Shown: positions 54,145 through 63,714, counted from the stretch's first letter. The stretch is DNA of 64,000 nucleotides from an uncultured Stenotrophomonas sp. (GCF_913778665.1 NZ_CAJYVQ010000008.1:310001-374000), one strand, 5' to 3'. Made by a program: numbers and translations. Notes: a model not told the origin generated them from the letters alone.

Positions 54145-55992
54145 TCAGAACATCAGGTTGATCATCAGCACCACCACCAGCGTGTAGATCAGCGACAGCG
54201 GGCCGCCGACCCGCCACATCTCGCGCGGCGTGTAGTTGGCCGGGCCTGTGATCATCGAGATCACCGGGTTGGAGGCGGTCATCAGGTTGTTGGACGCCGA
54301 CAGCGCCACGATCAGCGCGAACGCGGTCGGGTTGCCGCCGGCCGCCAGTGCCAGGTTCACGGCAATGGGCACCATCACGATGGTCGCGCCCACATGGCTG
54401 ATCACCAGCGAGAACGCCGTGGTCAACAGCGCCAGTGCCACTTCCAGAACCCACAGCGGAATGCCGGTAGGCAGCTTGTCGATGGTATGCCCGGCTACCC
54501 ACGCCGCTGCGCCGCTGGAGTCCATCGCCCAGCCGAGCGGAATCAGCCCGGCCATCATGAACACTGTCTTCCAGTTGATCGAGGCGTAGGCCTCGTCCAT
54601 GCGCAGCACACCGGTCAGCAGCATGCCGGCCACGCCGGTCATCAGGGTCAGCGCCACCGGCAGCTTGCTGGTCAGCGCGATCAGGATGGTCAGCGCGAAG
54701 ATCGCCATCGCGATCTTGAACTTGTGCGGTCGCTGTTCCCCGGTGGGGAAATCGGTGACCACCACGAAGTCGCGGCTGCGCGCGGCCTGCGCCAGGTCGG
54801 TCCATATGCTGTGGAAAACCAGCATGTCACCGGCGCGCAGCTGTACGTCGCGTACGTCCTCGCGGATCACCTGCTTGTCGCGGTTGATCGCCAGCAGGCT
54901 GATGCCGCGCTCCTTGCGCAGGCGCAGGTCGGCCGCGCTCTTGCCGATCACGTTCGAGGTCGGCGGCACCACCGCTTCGGAAATGCCGGCGCGGCTGGGG
55001 TTGAACAGGTCGCCCAGGTGCTTCAGGCGCGAGGACATGCGCAGGAACTGGTTCTGCGCGAAATCGCTGATCTGCTCGCGCGGGCCCATCGCACCCAGCA
55101 CGCTGCCGACCCAGATGCGCATCTCTGCCGGCGGCGCCAGGCGGGTGTCGTTGCCGGTCTTCAGGGCCAGCAGCAGCGGCGCATCGTGCAGGTTTTCGGC
55201 CTCGCCCAGGGTCATCCCGACCAGCGGGCTCTCGGCGCTGACCACCAGCTCGAACACATCGCCTTCGATGCCATAGGTCTTGGCGAAGTAGCTTTCGGTA
55301 CGCGCCGGGGTGACCCCGTCGTTGACCAGATTCTCTTCCTCGATCAGCTTGCGGTCGCCGTAGTAGCGGAAATACAGCAGCGAGGCGACCAGCAGCGCCA
55401 CGCCGATAGGCAGCGGCGCGAACATGCGCAGCGGCTCGATGGTGGCAAGGCCCGAAGGCAGGTTGTTGTTGGCCGAGGCCAGCAGATCGTTCAGCAGGAT
55501 CAGCGGTGAATTGCCGACCATGGTCAGCGCGCCGCCCATCACGATCGCCGCGGAAATGGGCAGCAGCAGGCGCTGCAGGGTCAGCCCGGTGCGCGCGGCC
55601 AGGCGCGAGGCCACTGGCAGGTACAACGCCATCACCGAGGGGTTCTGCATGAACGAGGAGTTCAAGCCGGCGATGGCGGTGGTCATCATCAGCAGCCGCT
55701 GTTCGACGCCGTGGCCACGCCGCAGCAGCCACGCGGCCAGCCGGTTCAGTGCACCTGTGCGGTCCAGGCCCGCACCGAGGATGGTGGTGGCGATGATGCT
55801 CATCACCGCGTTACCGGAAAAGCCCCCGAAGATTTCCTCGGGGGCGATCAGGCCGGTCACGCCCAGCACCACCAGCACCACCAGCGCGACAACGTCGGCG
55901 CGGATGCGCTCGAACAGGAACATCGCCATCGTGAAGCCGACCAGCCCGAGCACGAGCTTCATGTCGTTGGTCAGCGTCAGCGCGGTATCCAT
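54145..55992 (-). CDS. SLC13/DASS-type transporter with two RCK_C domains
   Basis: The 615-residue membrane protein has an N-terminal block of about five helices (ADVVALVVLVVLGVTGLI, LNSSFMQNPSVMALYLPV). A cytosolic insert with two TrkA_C/RCK_C-like domains follows (about 215-295 and 300-390, EGDVFELVVSAESPLVGMTL and GKSAADLRLRKERGISLLAINR), then the second helix block with SASNNLMTASNPVISMI. This is the SLC13-permease/RCK_C architecture, associated with sulfate, di- or tricarboxylate uptake; the substrate is undecided. The RCK domains suggest gating by a small ligand. It may be co-transcribed with thiS-thiG-trmB upstream (27-bp gap to trmB). Confidence 0.87.
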   Translation of the reverse strand: MDTALTLTNDMKLVLGLVGFTMAMFLFERIRADVVALVVLVVLGVTGLIAPEEIFGGFSGNAVMSIIATTILGAGLDRTGALNRLAAWLLRRGHGVEQRLLMMTTAIAGLNSSFMQNPSVMALYLPVASRLAARTGLTLQRLLLPISAAIVMGGALTMVGNSPLILLNDLLASANNNLPSGLATIEPLRMFAPLPIGVALLVASLLYFRYYGDRKLIEEENLVNDGVTPARTESYFAKTYGIEGDVFELVVSAESPLVGMTLGEAENLHDAPLLLALKTGNDTRLAPPAEMRIWVGSVLGAMGPREQISDFAQNQFLRMSSRLKHLGDLFNPSRAGISEAVVPPTSNVIGKSAADLRLRKERGISLLAINRDKQVIREDVRDVQLRAGDMLVFHSIWTDLAQAARSRDFVVVTDFPTGEQRPHKFKIAMAIFALTILIALTSKLPVALTLMTGVAGMLLTGVLRMDEAYASINWKTVFMMAGLIPLGWAMDSSGAAAWVAGHTIDKLPTGIPLWVLEVALALLTTAFSLVISHVGATIVMVPIAVNLALAAGGNPTAFALIVALSASNNLMTASNPVISMITGPANYTPREMWRVGGPLSLIYTLVVVLMINLMF

Positions 55993-56019
55993 GTGGGGCG
56001 CGGCGTCCTCAGGCGTTGA

Positions 56020-56754
56020 TCAGGTGCGGTCGTACAACAGGTCCCAGACGCCGTGGCCGAGCTTCTGGCCGCGGGTCTCGAAGTGGGTCTGCGGGCGCCA
56101 GTCCGGGCGCGGCACGCTGCCACGCGGGCCGGCACGGTTGACCAGCCCGGCAGTGGCATCAAGCACGTCCCACATCTGCTCGGCGTAGTCTTCCCAGTCG
56201 GTCGCGCAGTGCAGGCGGCCACCGGCGCGCAGCTTGCGCACCAGCAGGTCGGCGAACGCCGGCTGCAGCAGGCGCCGCTTGTTGTGGCGCTTCTTGTGCC
56301 ACGGGTCCGGGAAGTAGATGCGCACTTCATCGAGCGCGCCGTCGGCGATCTCGTTCTGCAGCACTTCCACCGCATCGTGGTGGTACAGGCGCACGTGGTC
56401 GGCGTTGTCCTCGGCCAGCGCGTTCAGCAGGCGGCCCACGCCCGGAGCGTGCACCTCGATGCCGATGTAGTCGCGCGACGGGTCGTGCTGGGCGGCGAAG
56501 CGCAGCGCGGCCCCGTTGCCGAAGCCGATTTCCAGCACCTTGTGCGCCGAACGGCCGAAAGTGGCATCCAGGTCACGCGGCTGGCCGTTGTAGTCGATGC
56601 CGAAGCGCGGCCAGCGTTCGTCGAACGCGCGCTGCTGGGCGGGAGTGAAACGGCCTTGGCGCAACACGAAACTGCGCACTTCGCGGCGGCCTTCGCTGAC
56701 GGTGAAGGGCTTGGGCGGGGCCTTGGAACCGGCGCTGTCGAAAGGATTGGTCAT
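56020..56754 (-). CDS. trmB: tRNA (guanine-N7)-methyltransferase
   Basis: The 244-residue SAM-dependent enzyme methylates G46 in the variable loop of tRNAs. It has the SAM motif [39 protein letters not shown], and the signature [17 protein letters not shown], all intact. The first 40 residues are a basic, less conserved extension containing [10 protein letters not shown], typical of the family. Its ATG overlaps the thiG stop by one base (TGATG), so thiG and trmB are co-translated even though their functions differ. Confidence 0.96.
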   Translation of the reverse strand: MTNPFDSAGSKAPPKPFTVSEGRREVRSFVLRQGRFTPAQQRAFDERWPRFGIDYNGQPRDLDATFGRSAHKVLEIGFGNGAALRFAAQHDPSRDYIGIEVHAPGVGRLLNALAEDNADHVRLYHHDAVEVLQNEIADGALDEVRIYFPDPWHKKRHNKRRLLQPAFADLLVRKLRAGGRLHCATDWEDYAEQMWDVLDATAGLVNRAGPRGSVPRPDWRPQTHFETRGQKLGHGVWDLLYDRT

Positions 56755-57548
56755 CAGCCGATCAACCCATCCACCGGCGAGGACGCGCTGGCGTAGCGCT
56801 TGCGCGGGATGCGACCGGCCAGGAAGGCCTCGCGGCCGGCCTCGACTGCCTTGCGCATGGCGCTGGCCATCAGCACCGGCTGGCGCGCACCGGCGATGGC
56901 GGTGTTCATCAGCACGCCGTCGCAGCCCAGCTCCATGGCGATCGCGGCATCGGAGGCGGTGCCGACGCCGGCGTCGACGATGATCGGCACCTTGGCGTCT
57001 TCGATGATCTGCAGCAGGTTGTACTTGTTCTGGATGCCCAGGCCCGAACCGATCGGCGCGGCCAGCGGCATGACCGCAGCGCAGCCGATCTGTTCCAGGC
57101 GCTTGGCCAGGATCGGGTCATCGGAGGTGTAGACCATCACCTCGAAACCATCCTTGACCAGCTGTTCGGCGGCCTTGAGGGTCTGCACCACGTCCGGGTA
57201 CAGCGACTTCTGGTCGCCCAGCACTTCCAGCTTGGTCAGGTTGTGGCCGTCCAGCAGCTCACGGGCCAGGCGGCAGGTGCGCACGGCATCGTCGGCGGTA
57301 TAGCAGCCGGCGGTGTTGGGCAGGATGGTGTAGCGCTCTGGCGGCAGCACGTCGAGCAGGTTCGGCTCGCCGGGGTTCTGCCCGATGTTGGTGCGGCGGA
57401 TCGCCACGGTGACGATCTGGGCGCCTGCGGCCTCGGTGGCCAGGCGGGTTTCTTCCAGATCCTTGAACTTGCCGGTGCCGGTCAGCAGCCGCGAGCCATA
57501 GGTCTTGCCGGCGATCACCAGCGAATCGGGGGAGACTTGAACGTTCAT
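56754..57548 (-). CDS. thiG: Thiazole synthase ThiG
   Basis: The 264-residue TIM-barrel enzyme makes the thiazole phosphate of thiamine from 1-deoxyxylulose 5-phosphate, dehydroglycine and ThiS thiocarboxylate. [30 protein letters not shown], the Schiff-base lysine in [10 protein letters not shown] and [21 protein letters not shown] are intact. It is in the order thiS-thiG-trmB. thiS lies 92 bp upstream. No thiO, thiH or thiF gene is adjacent, so dehydroglycine must be supplied from elsewhere in the genome. Confidence 0.96.
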   Translation of the reverse strand: MNVQVSPDSLVIAGKTYGSRLLTGTGKFKDLEETRLATEAAGAQIVTVAIRRTNIGQNPGEPNLLDVLPPERYTILPNTAGCYTADDAVRTCRLARELLDGHNLTKLEVLGDQKSLYPDVVQTLKAAEQLVKDGFEVMVYTSDDPILAKRLEQIGCAAVMPLAAPIGSGLGIQNKYNLLQIIEDAKVPIIVDAGVGTASDAAIAMELGCDGVLMNTAIAGARQPVLMASAMRKAVEAGREAFLAGRIPRKRYASASSPVDGLIG

Positions 57549-57640
57549 GGCGCGATTATCGCTTATCCGCCTGAAGATGGGGTCGCTGCTTCGACGCCGC
57601 CGGGCATGGCCCGGCGAGCGCGGAGCAGGGAGGCGTTACC

Positions 57641-57841
57641 TCAGCCACCGCCCAGCGCATGCACGATCTCCACCACGTCGCCCTCTGCCAGGACGTGCTC
57701 GCCGTGGCGGCTGCGGCTGACGATCTGGCCGTTGACCTCCACGGCCACCCGGCGCTGCAGCAGCTGCTCGGCCTGGAGCAGGTCGTGAAGGGTTGCCGCG
57801 GCGGGCAGGGTACGGGGTTCGCCGTTGAGCTGGATGTTCAT
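57641..57841 (-). CDS. thiS: Sulfur carrier protein ThiS
   Basis: The 66-residue ubiquitin-like protein ends in HALGGG, providing the C-terminal Gly-Gly that is thiocarboxylated to deliver sulfur to ThiG. The fold markers MNIQLNGEPRTLP, VAVEVNGQIVSRS and GDVVEIVHALGGG are all present. It begins at ATG 57841; the much longer open frame in this phase is antisense to the esterase gene. The thiG gene follows. No TPP riboswitch signature is visible in the upstream 200 bp. Confidence 0.95.
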   Translation of the reverse strand: MNIQLNGEPRTLPAAATLHDLLQAEQLLQRRVAVEVNGQIVSRSRHGEHVLAEGDVVEIVHALGGG

Positions 57842-58048
57842 CTGTCCATTGTCGCTGATAGCCCGCCAGGATCGGAATGTTTGCAATCTGCACCGTACGC
57901 CAATTCCGGCACAGCGGGTTTTCCGGGGATCGGGCGACAATCCATGCGGCGGCGCAGCGTGAGCAAAACGCGGCGCAGTGAAACCATTCACCGTGCGCCG
58001 GCGTACGTCCGCCGGGTCCTCAACGATATCCCCACAGGAGTTTCCTAC

Positions 58049-59884
58049 ATGCTGCTCAGCAAACACCCGATCCGCTCCCTGATGGCGGCCGCGATCGCGC
58101 TGGCCGCGCTTCCGGCCATGGCAGGCGAAAACCCCTACTCCAAGGCGGTGTTCTTCGGCGACAGCCTGACTGACGCCGGCTATTTCCGTCCGCTGCTGCC
58201 GGCAGCAACCCAGGGCGCCACCGGCCAGTTCACCACCAACCCGGGCTGGGTGTGGGCGCAGCAGGTCGCCAACTACTACGGCCTCAACAGCGGCGCCAAC
58301 GGCAACGGCCAGAACGGTGACAACTACGCTGCCGGCGGTGCCCGCGTCAGCGTCGACGTGCCCAGCGCGCTCGGTGTCATCCCGTCGCTGAAAACGCAGG
58401 CGGCCCGCTACCTCGCCGCCAATGGCGGCAAGGCGGACAGCAAGGCCCTGTACGGCGTATGGGGCGGTGCCAACGACCTGTTCGCCGCTGCCAGCGCTCC
58501 GGCGCAGGCGCAGGCCATCATCGGTGCGGCCGTCACCGACCAGATCGCCTTGGTCGGTTCGCTGAAGCAGGCCGGTGCACAGTACGTGATGGTGCCCAAC
58601 CTGCCGAACGTCGGCCTGACCCCGGCCTTCCGCGGCCCGAATGCCGCTGCCGCCACCGCGCTGTCGGTCGGCTACAACAAGGCCCTGTACGGTGGCCTGA
58701 AGCAGGCCGGCATCGAGTTCATCCCGCTCGATACCTTCACCGTGCTGGGCGAAGTGGCCGCCAACCCGGGCATGTACGGTTTCACCAACGTCACCAGCAC
58801 CGCCTGCAAGATCGACCCGAACAACTCGACGGTCAGCATCCTGACCTGCAACCCGACCAGCTATGTCAGCCCGGATGCCTACCAGACCTACCTGTTCGCC
58901 GACGGCGTTCATCCGACCGTGGCGGGCCACCAGCTGCTGGGCCAGTACGCCGTCTCGGTGCTGGAAGCACCGCGCCTGCAGCAGGTGCTGAGCCACTCGG
59001 CGCAGACCATTGGCCGCGCACGCGCGGACCAGGTCAGCAACCACCTCGGTGCCCGCCCGGCTGACGGCCTGTCGTGGTGGGGCGGCGTGCGCGGCGATCT
59101 GCAGCGCTATGACCACGCGGACCTGTATGACGGCGTGGCCCCGGCCGGCCTGTTCGGTATCGACTGGGCGCGCAACGGCATGGTGGTCGGCGGCTTCGCC
59201 GGCTTTGGCCGACTGAATGCCGACTTCGGCAACAGCCGTGGCGACTTCACCCAGAAGGACACCACCGCTGGCCTGTTCGCGGCATGGTACGGCGACCGCG
59301 TCTGGGTCAACGGCCAGGTCAGCTACACCTGGCTGTCGTATGACGTGAATCGCAAGGTCCAGCTGGGTCCGGCCACCCGCGAACATGGCGGTTCGCCGGA
59401 CGGCAGCAACCTGACCGCCGCGCTGAACGCCGGTTACGAGTTCGGTACCGAAGGCGGCTTCCGCCACGGCCCGATCGCGTCGGTGATCTGGCAGAAGGTG
59501 AAGATCGACGGCTATGCCGAAAGCGCGGCCGCCGGCACCCTGGCCACCGCCCTGGGCTATGACCGCCAGAACGTCGATTCCACCGTCGGCCGCATCGGCT
59601 GGCAGGCGCGTTTCGATGGCGGCACCGTCAAGCCGTATGTGCAGGTGACCTACGACCACGAGTTCGAGGACACCAAGCAGGCCAGTGCCTGGTTGCAGAC
59701 CCTGCCGGAACTGGGCAGCTACCGCGTGCCGGGCCTCGACTTCGACAAGAACTACGCCACCGCTGTGCTGGGCGCGCGCATGGATCTGTTCGGCCTGCAG
59801 GGCAACCTTGGCGTGAGCACCACGGCCGCGCAGAAGCGCGCCCGCGATGCAACGATCTTCGCCACGGTCGGCGGCAGCTTCTAA
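58049..59884 (+). CDS. GDSL-type autotransporter esterase (EstA-like)
   Basis: The 611-residue protein has a signal peptide (about residues 1-25, AMAG). A GDSL esterase passenger follows: block I FFGDSLTDAG with Ser39, GGAN in WGGANDLF, and the Asp/His pair in FADGVHPTVAGH near residue 290. The C-terminal half (about 330-611) is an autotransporter beta-barrel ending in FATVGGSF, with terminal Phe. The enzyme stays on the cell surface and hydrolyses short- to medium-chain esters or lipids, as in Pseudomonas EstA. ATG 58049 has AGGAG 8 bp upstream. A palindrome follows the stop. Confidence 0.93.
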   Translation: MLLSKHPIRSLMAAAIALAALPAMAGENPYSKAVFFGDSLTDAGYFRPLLPAATQGATGQFTTNPGWVWAQQVANYYGLNSGANGNGQNGDNYAAGGARVSVDVPSALGVIPSLKTQAARYLAANGGKADSKALYGVWGGANDLFAAASAPAQAQAIIGAAVTDQIALVGSLKQAGAQYVMVPNLPNVGLTPAFRGPNAAAATALSVGYNKALYGGLKQAGIEFIPLDTFTVLGEVAANPGMYGFTNVTSTACKIDPNNSTVSILTCNPTSYVSPDAYQTYLFADGVHPTVAGHQLLGQYAVSVLEAPRLQQVLSHSAQTIGRARADQVSNHLGARPADGLSWWGGVRGDLQRYDHADLYDGVAPAGLFGIDWARNGMVVGGFAGFGRLNADFGNSRGDFTQKDTTAGLFAAWYGDRVWVNGQVSYTWLSYDVNRKVQLGPATREHGGSPDGSNLTAALNAGYEFGTEGGFRHGPIASVIWQKVKIDGYAESAAAGTLATALGYDRQNVDSTVGRIGWQARFDGGTVKPYVQVTYDHEFEDTKQASAWLQTLPELGSYRVPGLDFDKNYATAVLGARMDLFGLQGNLGVSTTAAQKRARDATIFATVGGSF

Positions 59885-59897
59885 GCAGACGCCAGAT

Positions 59898-59937
59898 GGG
59901 GGCGGAGCCCTTTCCACAAGGAAAGGGCTCCGCCCCT
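59898..59937. repeat. GGGGTC-family palindrome (GGGGCGGAGCCC variant)
   Basis: GGGGCGGAGCCCTTTCC pairs with GGAAAGGGCTCCGCCCC around ACAA, a near-perfect 17-bp stem, 13 bp after the esterase stop. The GGGGTC head has become GGGGCG with a compensating change on the other side (CGCCCC). Confidence 0.88.
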
Positions 59938-60000
59938 GCTCCGATTCGGCAGCCACCATTGCGCAACACCGGCCCCACCGCATAGACTTTCACCCACAAT

Positions 60001-60074
60001 GCGGGCGTAGCTCAATGGTAGAGCTGTAGCTTCCCAAGCTACTGACGTGGGTTCGATTCCCATCGCCCGCTCCA
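60001..60074 (+). tRNA. tRNA-Gly (anticodon CCC)
   Basis: A 74-nt cloverleaf is present: acceptor GCGGGCG/CGCCCGC, D arm GCTC-AATGGTA-GAGC, anticodon arm GTAGC-TTCCCAA-GCTAC with anticodon CCC, and T arm GTGGG-TTCGATT-CCCAT. The 3' CCA is encoded (60072-60074). It decodes GGG. Confidence 0.97.
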
Positions 60075-60158
60075 TCCTGCCCCTCCATCATTCCTGATCG
60101 AGCAGGCCGCCCAGCGGATCCCGTGCAGAGCTGGCTTCGTGTATGGGCGCTGGCGCGG

Positions 60159-60650
60159 CTACTCGGCTGAAAGCGCTTTGATCCCGGCAAGATGTTCCTT
60201 GAGGCGCTCGAGCCGGGAAGTGCCCGCCGGCATTTTCGTCAGCCTTTCAACGTCACTGAGCACCTGCGAGCAGAACGTGTTCTCCTGCGTTGGTGCGGGC
60301 AGCACCACAGTGACATGAAGAACCCCGTTCAGCATCATGCCGACGTCGTAAGGGTCGAAGTCAGATTCGCCCTCGAACTCGAACAAGGAAAGCCTGGCGT
60401 AGAAGTCGACTTCGTCCACTTCAATGCCAACACAGCCGCGACCCGCCCGGTCAACGTTGAATCCTGCGTCGAGGTGGTGATCCAGCATGTCCTTGTCGCG
60501 GTAGAACAGGAAGCCCAGGCCGTTGCCGAGGCGGTCCACCTCCATCTGATAGCCGAACGTATCCCGGAAACAGGCCATGAGGTCCTTGGCCAGTTCAAGG
60601 AGGGGACGGTTGGTGTAGATGATCGTGGGATAGCCGGTCCATTCCGCCAT
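60159..60650 (-). CDS. Hypothetical protein, unrecognised
   Basis: A 163-residue acidic, soluble protein without signal peptide or membrane helix. It starts MAEWTGYPTIIYTNRPLLEL and has a central acidic stretch GIEVDEVDFYARLSLFEFEGESDFDPYD and a helical, basic end. I recognise no family. ATG 60650 is preceded by GGACGG; the frame is open to 60746. GC and codon use look a little less extreme than neighbours. It sits between a tRNA-Gly gene and two other unrecognised genes and could be accessory. Its size and acidity would suit an immunity-type protein, but nothing else supports that. Confidence 0.6.
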   Translation of the reverse strand: MAEWTGYPTIIYTNRPLLELAKDLMACFRDTFGYQMEVDRLGNGLGFLFYRDKDMLDHHLDAGFNVDRAGRGCVGIEVDEVDFYARLSLFEFEGESDFDPYDVGMMLNGVLHVTVVLPAPTQENTFCSQVLSDVERLTKMPAGTSRLERLKEHLAGIKALSAE

Positions 60651-60762
60651 CGTGTCCGTCCGCCGTTGAGTGATCGAAGGTGTCAAGGTACGACATGTAC
60701 AACGCTGGATATCGCGCTCGGCAACTCTTGGCCTGCGAGCGCACATGCTGGAGGTCGACGTG

Positions 60763-60993
60763 ATGGGTCACAACGAACAATCACAGCGGGAGGCCGCAAC
60801 CTGTGTTGAATCTGCTGCGCCGGTCCGGCCTGTCTGCCTGGTCGTGGCGGCAACGCTGACGGCCATGACCGCGCTGCTGGCAGGCGTGAACAGTCTGTTC
60901 GTCCCGTTCGCGCCTCCCCATCAGATCGGGCGGCGCAGTAGCCGCACTTGGGGAAGGTGGCTCGCTTCTGCTGCCAGATCTGCATGGCTTTGA
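60763..60993 (+). CDS. Small membrane protein, unrecognised
   Basis: A 76-residue frame begins at ATG 60763 with an excellent GGAGG Shine-Dalgarno 8 bp upstream, better than any other start in the block. It has one likely membrane segment (about residues 28-50, PVCLVVAATLTAMTALLAGV) and a basic C-terminal tail. Its stop overlaps the preferred start of the next gene by 10 bp, which would couple their translation. No family is recognised, and a purely leader-peptide role for the downstream gene is possible. Confidence 0.5.
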   Translation: MGHNEQSQREAATCVESAAPVRPVCLVVAATLTAMTALLAGVNSLFVPFAPPHQIGRRSSRTWGRWLASAARSAWL

Positions 60994-62138
60994 ATCGAAG
61001 CACGCTTCGCCGATACACCCAATGGCTGCCCATTCTGATCTGGGTTGTCGTCTGTGTGGCGTGGTGGTCACCTCTGGGGGTGATCGCCGGCTTGGCCGCG
61101 TGTCTTGCGTTGGGAGGCATGCTGCAGCGCTTTGATCTGATCGGCGATGCGGTAGGCGGTGAACGGTTGCGCTCGCGATCACCAGGGCGCTTTGCCAATC
61201 GGCCGCCTGCCCACGATGTGCAGCTGGAATGGGGCGAGTTGGGCATGGGAGGGCCCGTCTACAGCACCCAGATGCTGCGTGATGGTGCCATCGTGGAAGA
61301 CATCGCCATTGCAGGTGGCCGTGATGCCAGCTGCGGATGGGCGGACGTTCCGGGAAGCGCACTGCGATGGGCCTCCGGCTACGTTGACCGGCGCGAGGCC
61401 GTCATCGTCTACGACGAGCATCACAAGGTGGTGCATGTGCTGGCGATGCCTTGCTGGCAGTTCTGTCAGCAACTGGACGCGCAGCGGCAATCCGAAGGAG
61501 ACGCTGGCGCAGTGTCGTGGCTGCGCAGCCTGCCCAGCAGCACCAGGCAGCTGTATCCCTGCCGCGGTCTGTGGCTGGGCCAGGCGCACCCGGCGCTGAG
61601 CGCTGGAGTGCCGAAGGAGCTGCGGCACGTGCTGCCTGATGGACGGGTGCTGCAGGCGATTCCCCTGCTTCCCGACGATCTGCGCCTGACCGCACACCCG
61701 ACGTTGTTTGCGCGCGTCTGCCCGTATTCCCTTTCCCTCGATGGTGAGCCCAGTAGCCGCCACACCTGTCAGCCTGAGAGATTTGTCACCAGCCCGTCTG
61801 GTCGATGCCTGGTAGTGGAGGGCAACGTGCTTGACGAAGACCTGCGTCCGATCGGCGGTGCATGGCTCGTTCACTGGCAGGGACGTTGGCAAGCCGTTGC
61901 TCGCCATGCGACGGGCGGGAGCGGCAAGGCCCAGAGCCTGGTCTGGATCACGGTGATCGAGGCCGGCGATGACGGCACACTCCGATGCGAGGCTTACGAG
62001 GAACGCTGGGAGTTTGACGACATCACGCGTTGCCCGACAGTACACACCTCGCTGGGGCTTCCCGTGGAGTGGCGGGACACTCCGTTGCCACTGCGTGTTC
62101 GCAGTGGACGCTTCAGCATTCGCATCCCTTCTCCCTGA
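60984..62138 (+). CDS. Hypothetical membrane-anchored protein, unrecognised
   Basis: A 384-residue protein with two N-terminal membrane helices (about 14-31 and 33-47, WLPILIWVVVCVAWW) and a large soluble domain with several Cys and Trp residues (ASCGWADVPGSALRW, AMPCWQFCQQLD). No family is recognised. The start is uncertain: ATG 60984 lacks a good ribosome binding site but overlaps the upstream small gene; TTG 60948 or GTG 60957 are in frame. Its stop abuts the stop of the converging thioesterase gene with no space for a separate terminator. Confidence 0.65.
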   Translation: MALNRSTLRRYTQWLPILIWVVVCVAWWSPLGVIAGLAACLALGGMLQRFDLIGDAVGGERLRSRSPGRFANRPPAHDVQLEWGELGMGGPVYSTQMLRDGAIVEDIAIAGGRDASCGWADVPGSALRWASGYVDRREAVIVYDEHHKVVHVLAMPCWQFCQQLDAQRQSEGDAGAVSWLRSLPSSTRQLYPCRGLWLGQAHPALSAGVPKELRHVLPDGRVLQAIPLLPDDLRLTAHPTLFARVCPYSLSLDGEPSSRHTCQPERFVTSPSGRCLVVEGNVLDEDLRPIGGAWLVHWQGRWQAVARHATGGSGKAQSLVWITVIEAGDDGTLRCEAYEERWEFDDITRCPTVHTSLGLPVEWRDTPLPLRVRSGRFSIRIPSP

Positions 62139-62576
62139 TCAGGCCGGGAGGGCGAGCTCGCCTGCTTCGCGCAGTCGTTGCGCATACTCCTCGGTAAACA
62201 GTCCCGCCAGAGCCTGCCGCTGTGTTGCGTCGATCTCACGTGCCGCATTGGCCGCATAATCGAAGTGCACCATCACGCAGCGCCCGCTGGCGACCAGCAC
62301 ATCGTGCTGGAACGCCTGCTGCACGATCGACAACGAAGACCGGCCGATGTTCTCGATGCGGGTCTCGATCCGTACCTCACGCCCGGCGTGGATCTGCTGC
62401 AGGAAGTCGATCTCGTAGCGGCGCAGGATCAGCGACAGGTCGCGCATGCTGGCCTCTTGGCTGAAGTGGCGGAAGATCGCCTGGCGGCCTTCCTCGAACC
62501 AGACGGGCAAGGCGGTGTTGGTGACGTGGCCGAGAACATCCACTTCGGAAAAGCGCGGAAAGACGGTAATGGACAT
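62139..62576 (-). CDS. Acyl-CoA thioesterase (hotdog, 4HBT/YbgC-like)
   Basis: The 145-residue hotdog-fold protein has the YbgC-type active-site region [20 protein letters not shown], with catalytic Asp, and [24 protein letters not shown]. It hydrolyses acyl-CoA or acyl-ACP thioesters; chain preference is unknown. The usual HxNN Asn is HVTN here, a small deviation. AGGA lies upstream of ATG 62576. It is divergent from rimK across 129 bp and ends tail-to-tail with the hypothetical gene, their stops touching. Confidence 0.88.
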   Translation of the reverse strand: MSITVFPRFSEVDVLGHVTNTALPVWFEEGRQAIFRHFSQEASMRDLSLILRRYEIDFLQQIHAGREVRIETRIENIGRSSLSIVQQAFQHDVLVASGRCVMVHFDYAANAAREIDATQRQALAGLFTEEYAQRLREAGELALPA

Positions 62577-62705
62577 GGGGTTCCTCGCGGGCAGGCCTGG
62601 CCCTTGCAGTGTGCCGCCAGTGCCAGGCCAAGCCAGGCCGCAGGGCATCATCCACCCGCCACACGCCCGCGCTATGCTTCGCGCCTGCCGACCGATACCG
62701 CCGCG

Positions 62706-63584
62706 ATGAAGCTCGCCATCCTGTCCCGCAACAGCTCCCTGTACTCCACCCGCCGGTTGGTCGAGGCGGCACGCGCGCGCGGCCATACCGTGCGCATCCT
62801 CGACCCGCTGCGCTGCTACATGCGCATCGCCGCCGATGGCTTCTCGATGCACTACAAGGGCCGGCCGATGACCGGCGTGGACATGGTCATCCCGCGCATC
62901 GGTGCGTCGATCACCCGCTACGGCACCGCCGTGCTGCGGCAGTTCGAGCTGATGGGGGCGCGCACGCCCAATCCCTCCGACGCGATCCTGCGCTCGCGCG
63001 ACAAGCTGCGCGCGCACCAGCTGCTGGCAGCCAAGGGGATCGACATGCCGGTTACGGTGTTCGGCGACAACCCCGACGACACCGTCGACCTGCTGTCCAT
63101 GCTCGGTCCGCCCCCGCACGTGGTGAAGCTCAACGAAGGCACCCAGGGCCGCGGCGTGATCCTCACCGAGAAGGCCAGCGCCTCGCGTGGCATCGTCGAG
63201 GCGCTGCGCGGCCTGTATGCCAATTTCCTGATGCAGGAATTCATCGGCGAGGCCAAGGGCGCCGACCTGCGCTGCTTCGTGGTCGGTGACCAGGTGGTGG
63301 CGTCGATGCAGCGGCAGGCGCCGGAAGGCGATTTCCGCTCCAACCTGCATGCCGGTGGCACCGCCGTGGCCGCCAAGGCCAGCCGCGCCGAGCAGCAGGT
63401 CGCTGTGCGTTCGGCCAAGGCGCTGGGCCTGTCGGTGTGCGGGGTGGATCTGATCCGCTCCGCACGGGGCCCGCTGGTGCTGGAGGTCAACTCCACGCCG
63501 GGGCTGGAAGGGATCGAAGCCGCCTGCGGGGTGGACGTGGCCACTCGCATCATCGAGCATGTTGAGAAGCTTAAAAAGCCTTGA
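62706..63584 (+). CDS. rimK: RimK, ribosomal protein S6--L-glutamate ligase
   Basis: The 292-residue ATP-grasp enzyme adds glutamate residues to the C-terminus of ribosomal protein S6. [22 protein letters not shown] and [23 protein letters not shown] form the N-terminal domain. The ATP-grasp part has [36 protein letters not shown] and [12 protein letters not shown] with the metal ligands. It matches RimK of other proteobacteria over its full length. The strong terminator is 130 bp downstream, leaving an unusually long 3' untranslated region. Confidence 0.94.
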   Translation: MKLAILSRNSSLYSTRRLVEAARARGHTVRILDPLRCYMRIAADGFSMHYKGRPMTGVDMVIPRIGASITRYGTAVLRQFELMGARTPNPSDAILRSRDKLRAHQLLAAKGIDMPVTVFGDNPDDTVDLLSMLGPPPHVVKLNEGTQGRGVILTEKASASRGIVEALRGLYANFLMQEFIGEAKGADLRCFVVGDQVVASMQRQAPEGDFRSNLHAGGTAVAAKASRAEQQVAVRSAKALGLSVCGVDLIRSARGPLVLEVNSTPGLEGIEAACGVDVATRIIEHVEKLKKP

Positions 63585-63714
63585 TTATTCAGTGGCTTGA
63601 AATTCTTTCCGGCGGATGAGACTGCACTTAACACGCCTTTAATCGGCCCGGGCGTAGCCTTCAGCGAACCGCAGCTCTGCCTCTCAGCAGGATCGGTATC
63701 GGGATACAACTTCA
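63585..63714 (+). other. Long 3' region of rimK, possible small RNA
   Basis: This 130-bp stretch between the rimK stop and a strong terminator has no reading frame with a start of its own. It is noticeably less GC-rich at its start (TTGATTATTCAGTGGC). It could simply be 3' UTR, or the body of a terminator-ended small RNA; I see no clear promoter. Confidence 0.35.

Noticed and set aside
57842..58048. TPP riboswitch upstream of thiS
   Set aside because: I looked for the conserved CTGAGA and associated stems on the minus strand and found none.
57659..58048. Extended N-terminus of the GDSL esterase in the upstream open frame
   Set aside because: The extension runs through thiS in antisense. ATG 58049 has AGGAG upstream and begins a standard signal peptide.
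60001..60074. tRNA-Gly as a phage or island attachment site
   Set aside because: I saw no second copy of the tRNA 3' end within the next few kb and no integrase gene, so an island is only suggested by gene content, not shown.
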